A DNA stretch of 64,000 nt. It comes from Bicyclus anynana. Its lineage: Eukaryota; Arthropoda; Insecta; Lepidoptera; Nymphalidae. Shown here in pieces: positions 62,130-64,000 of this stretch; the first letter of the stretch is position 1; every line of letters begins with the position of its first letter. The notes under the pieces were generated by a model that worked only from the letters and a program-made list of their open reading frames with translations, had not been told where the DNA came from and ran no database searches. A program made the position numbers and the translations under genes. The stretch covers positions 5,364,501 to 5,428,500 of the forward strand of contig NC_069083.1 of assembly GCF_947172395.1 (NCBI RefSeq), written 5' to 3'.

Positions 62130-62290
62130 AATATTATAAAGATGTAAAATCTATAGTATTATGGGGGGTAATCTCTGAATCTACTCAGCCGATATTGGAA
62201 ATTCTTTTACCACTAGAAAGCCACATTAATTGTGAATATCATAGATTATATTTCATTTCCGTATTCTCACGGGAACAAAATTTTATTCCT
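62130..62290 (-). repeat. LINE-like 3' repeat, type D
   Basis: It shares 'gatattggaaattcttttac', 'actagaaagccaca' and 'catagattatatttcatttc' with 11940-12060. Orientation is tentative. Confidence 0.5.
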
Positions 62291-62501
62291 AAAATGAAAA
62301 TCTGCATTATTAAAGAGCGGCTATAGACTACATTCTGTTTCAGTAATCACAATTTATGCAAATCAAATTGAAGTGAAATTAGCTCGTGAGTCGCTATATT
62401 GGCATGCAAACTATAAAGCAAATAGGCAATGTTTAGTTAATTCGATAGAATATGAAATTTTGTACCAAATGAGTATGCAGTTTCGATAGTTCAGTAGTCA
62501 T

Positions 62502-62662
62502 TATTATCAACCCATATTTGGCTCACTGCTGAGCTTGAGTCTCCTCTCAGAATGAGAGGGTTTAAGCCAAATAGTCGCGCTGGTCCAATGCGGATTGGCA
62601 GACTTCACACACGCAGAGAATTAAGAAAATTCCCAGTTATGCAGGTTTCTTCACGATGTTTT
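62502..62662 (-). mobile_element. SINE family 2, 3' part on the minus strand
   Basis: Complement of 'gtgaagtctgccaatccgca', 'cattctgagaggagactcaa' and 'agccaaatatgggttgat'. The head is absent. Confidence 0.75.
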
Positions 62663-63013
62663 AATACAAATATATGTATACACAACCTGAATTACCTACC
62701 TGCCTTGTCAGTCATTATCTGTAAAACTCACTTTAGATTAAAAAAAAAAACAGTAAAATAGCAATGAGTTTCTGTAATCCCAAGTAAAATAGAATGGATA
62801 ATGAGAAAACAGTCACAGACTCGACGATTACTTTTCTAAGATCCGATAAAGCCGTCGTTTTTCTTCGATAATCCTGAGAAACTGTTGCCAGCCGACGTTG
62901 TAAGACGCTACAAAAACCTGCCTAAATTAAATCTATTACTGATACAATAAGAGTTCTCAAATTGGGGTTTTTTTCTGGATAGGTAATTGTTCTGTAAGAG
63001 GTATTTCAGAGCA
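62663..63013. other. AT-rich DNA, nothing recognised
   Basis: No motif was recognised. Confidence 0.35.
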
Positions 63014-63295
63014 TTTTTTTTTATTCTTTACAAGTTAGCCCTTGACTACAATCTCACCTGATGGTAAGTGATGATGCAATCTAAGATGGAAGTGGGCTAA
63101 CTTGTTAGGAGGAGGATGAAAATCCACACTCCTTTCGGTTTCTACACGGCATCTTTCTCACGGCGTCTTTGCCGGTAGGGTGGTAACTAGCCACGGCCGA
63201 AGCCTCCCACAAGCCAGACCTGGCCCAATTAAGAAAACCTCAATCGACCCAGCCGGTAAATCCACCGCGCATACCACTACGCCACGGAGGCCGTC
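63014..63295 (-). mobile_element. SINE family 1 with two internal deletions
   Basis: A minus-strand copy with a T tract at 63014. Bases around the B box ('ggggatcgaacccagg' in other copies) are missing, and a stretch near 63150 is replaced by 'tctttctcacggcgtcttt'. Not expected to be transcribed. Confidence 0.82.
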
Positions 63296-63616
63296 TAGCT
63301 TTTAGTCTCAGGTAACAAGTTTCAAGTATCATAAAGTAGAACATGAAATTTGTTACCTTCCAAAGCCACTTGTTCTCGATCAAATCGAACGGTGCTATGA
63401 AATCTTACGGTGTAACAAAAAGCTCTGTACAATATTTCACCATAAAAAAATAAAATTATTCAGCCATCAATCAGCAAGATGACGTGTCATAGACGTGGAG
63501 CGTTCTTTTTTAACGATGCGGGCCCTGATTTTATTGATATTGACGTATTGTACGACACCGTACAATTATGACCGATAGGCAATTAGGAATGTTTTTACGT
63601 CAAAGATTTGAATACA
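63296..63616. other. Unassigned DNA
   Basis: No motif was recognised. Confidence 0.35.
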
Positions 63617-63740
63617 GTGTGCCTAGTGGGAGTTTTTAATGTTTTCATACTATTTCTATCGCGTTAACGTAAACGCGAATTTATATGGAATTAAAACACT
63701 TGTGCAGTAGTGTCACTAGATGGCGCTGTTTCAATTCTTA
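63617..63740 (+). mobile_element. MITE family F, copy 4 (right end missing)
   Basis: 'gtgcctagtgggagttttta' start matches the inverted right end of the copy at 5570-5749. The core 'gtgtcactagatggcgctgt' is present and it stops after 'tttcaattctta'. Confidence 0.7.
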
Positions 63741-64000
63741 ATATGCCGATAAAAATATATAAAAATTAAACTTTATACTTAGATGGTTGAGGGTCTGGAT
63801 CCTTGAAACCTGCTATCTCCCAAAGCAACCACGGTACATGTACATTTTTGGTACAACAATAAGAGTAAATAACTCTGAAATAAATGGTACTGCATAAAAG
63901 AGGTCTTTGTCCAACAGTGATGATAAATATATAATGACTGATGATGATGATAATGACTATGAATGAGACTTCAATAAAATAAAGTCCCGTTAGTCATACA
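63741..64000. other. Unassigned DNA with an RTE tail scrap
   Basis: Positions 63900-63955 ('ggtctttgtccaacagtgat', repeated 'gatgat') look like the tip of an RTE LINE. No gene was recognised. Confidence 0.4.

Overview
This window looks like a piece of a lepidopteran (moth or butterfly) nuclear genome. It is AT-rich and mostly non-coding. It is crowded with repeats that I associate with Lepidoptera from memory: two tRNA-derived SINE families, 3' ends of RTE-type and other LINEs whose first bases read like 'cccgcgacttcgtccgcg', and many MITEs. No bacterial-style gene organisation is present.

Host gene. One host gene can be supported, on the minus strand. Two exons splice in frame into the N-terminus and first membrane helix of a Tret1-like (facilitated trehalose/sugar transporter, MFS) protein: a start exon at 19902-19947 and a second coding exon at 139-279. 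The 19.6-kb intron between them is filled with transposable-element debris. A CpG-rich stretch at about 19990-20400 just upstream of the start codon is probably the promoter/5' UTR. The remaining exons would lie left of position 1, outside the window.

Region 20.4-43.1 kb. No coding exon was recognised. This region holds hAT-type elements with 8-bp target duplications (20694-21233, 27267-27737), three copies of a roughly 420-bp MITE across the window, four copies of a nested-palindrome MITE, several SINEs with clear target duplications, a 134-bp-arm foldback (30093-30387), tandem arrays, and a duplicated segment (35.4-36.5 kb versus 37.1-37.5 kb) in which one copy preserves the empty sites of two SINE insertions.

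Region 43.1-54.8 kb. This is the centrepiece: a complete BEL/Pao LTR retrotransposon on the minus strand, with two 547-bp LTRs that look identical by eye, a 5-bp target duplication, a tRNA-Tyr-like primer-binding site and a polypurine tract. Its 3' LTR is split by a full-length jockey-clade non-LTR retrotransposon (5870 bp, 12-bp target duplication) with two intact overlapping ORFs. The BEL/Pao element keeps an intact Gag-protease ORF. That ORF ends at a TAA whose following six bases match the TMV-type readthrough consensus. It is followed in frame by 607 open codons of a Pol-derived protein in which the reverse-transcriptase catalytic signatures look lost and no integrase is visible. It therefore looks like a recently mobilised, non-autonomous family carrying a dead but open Pol-like extension.

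Region 54.8-64 kb. This is again repeat-rich non-coding DNA: a repeat shared with 15 kb, a hAT element containing a nested MITE, SINE and LINE fragments, and a 108-bp tandem repeat. Family names rest on motif recognition without database searches.
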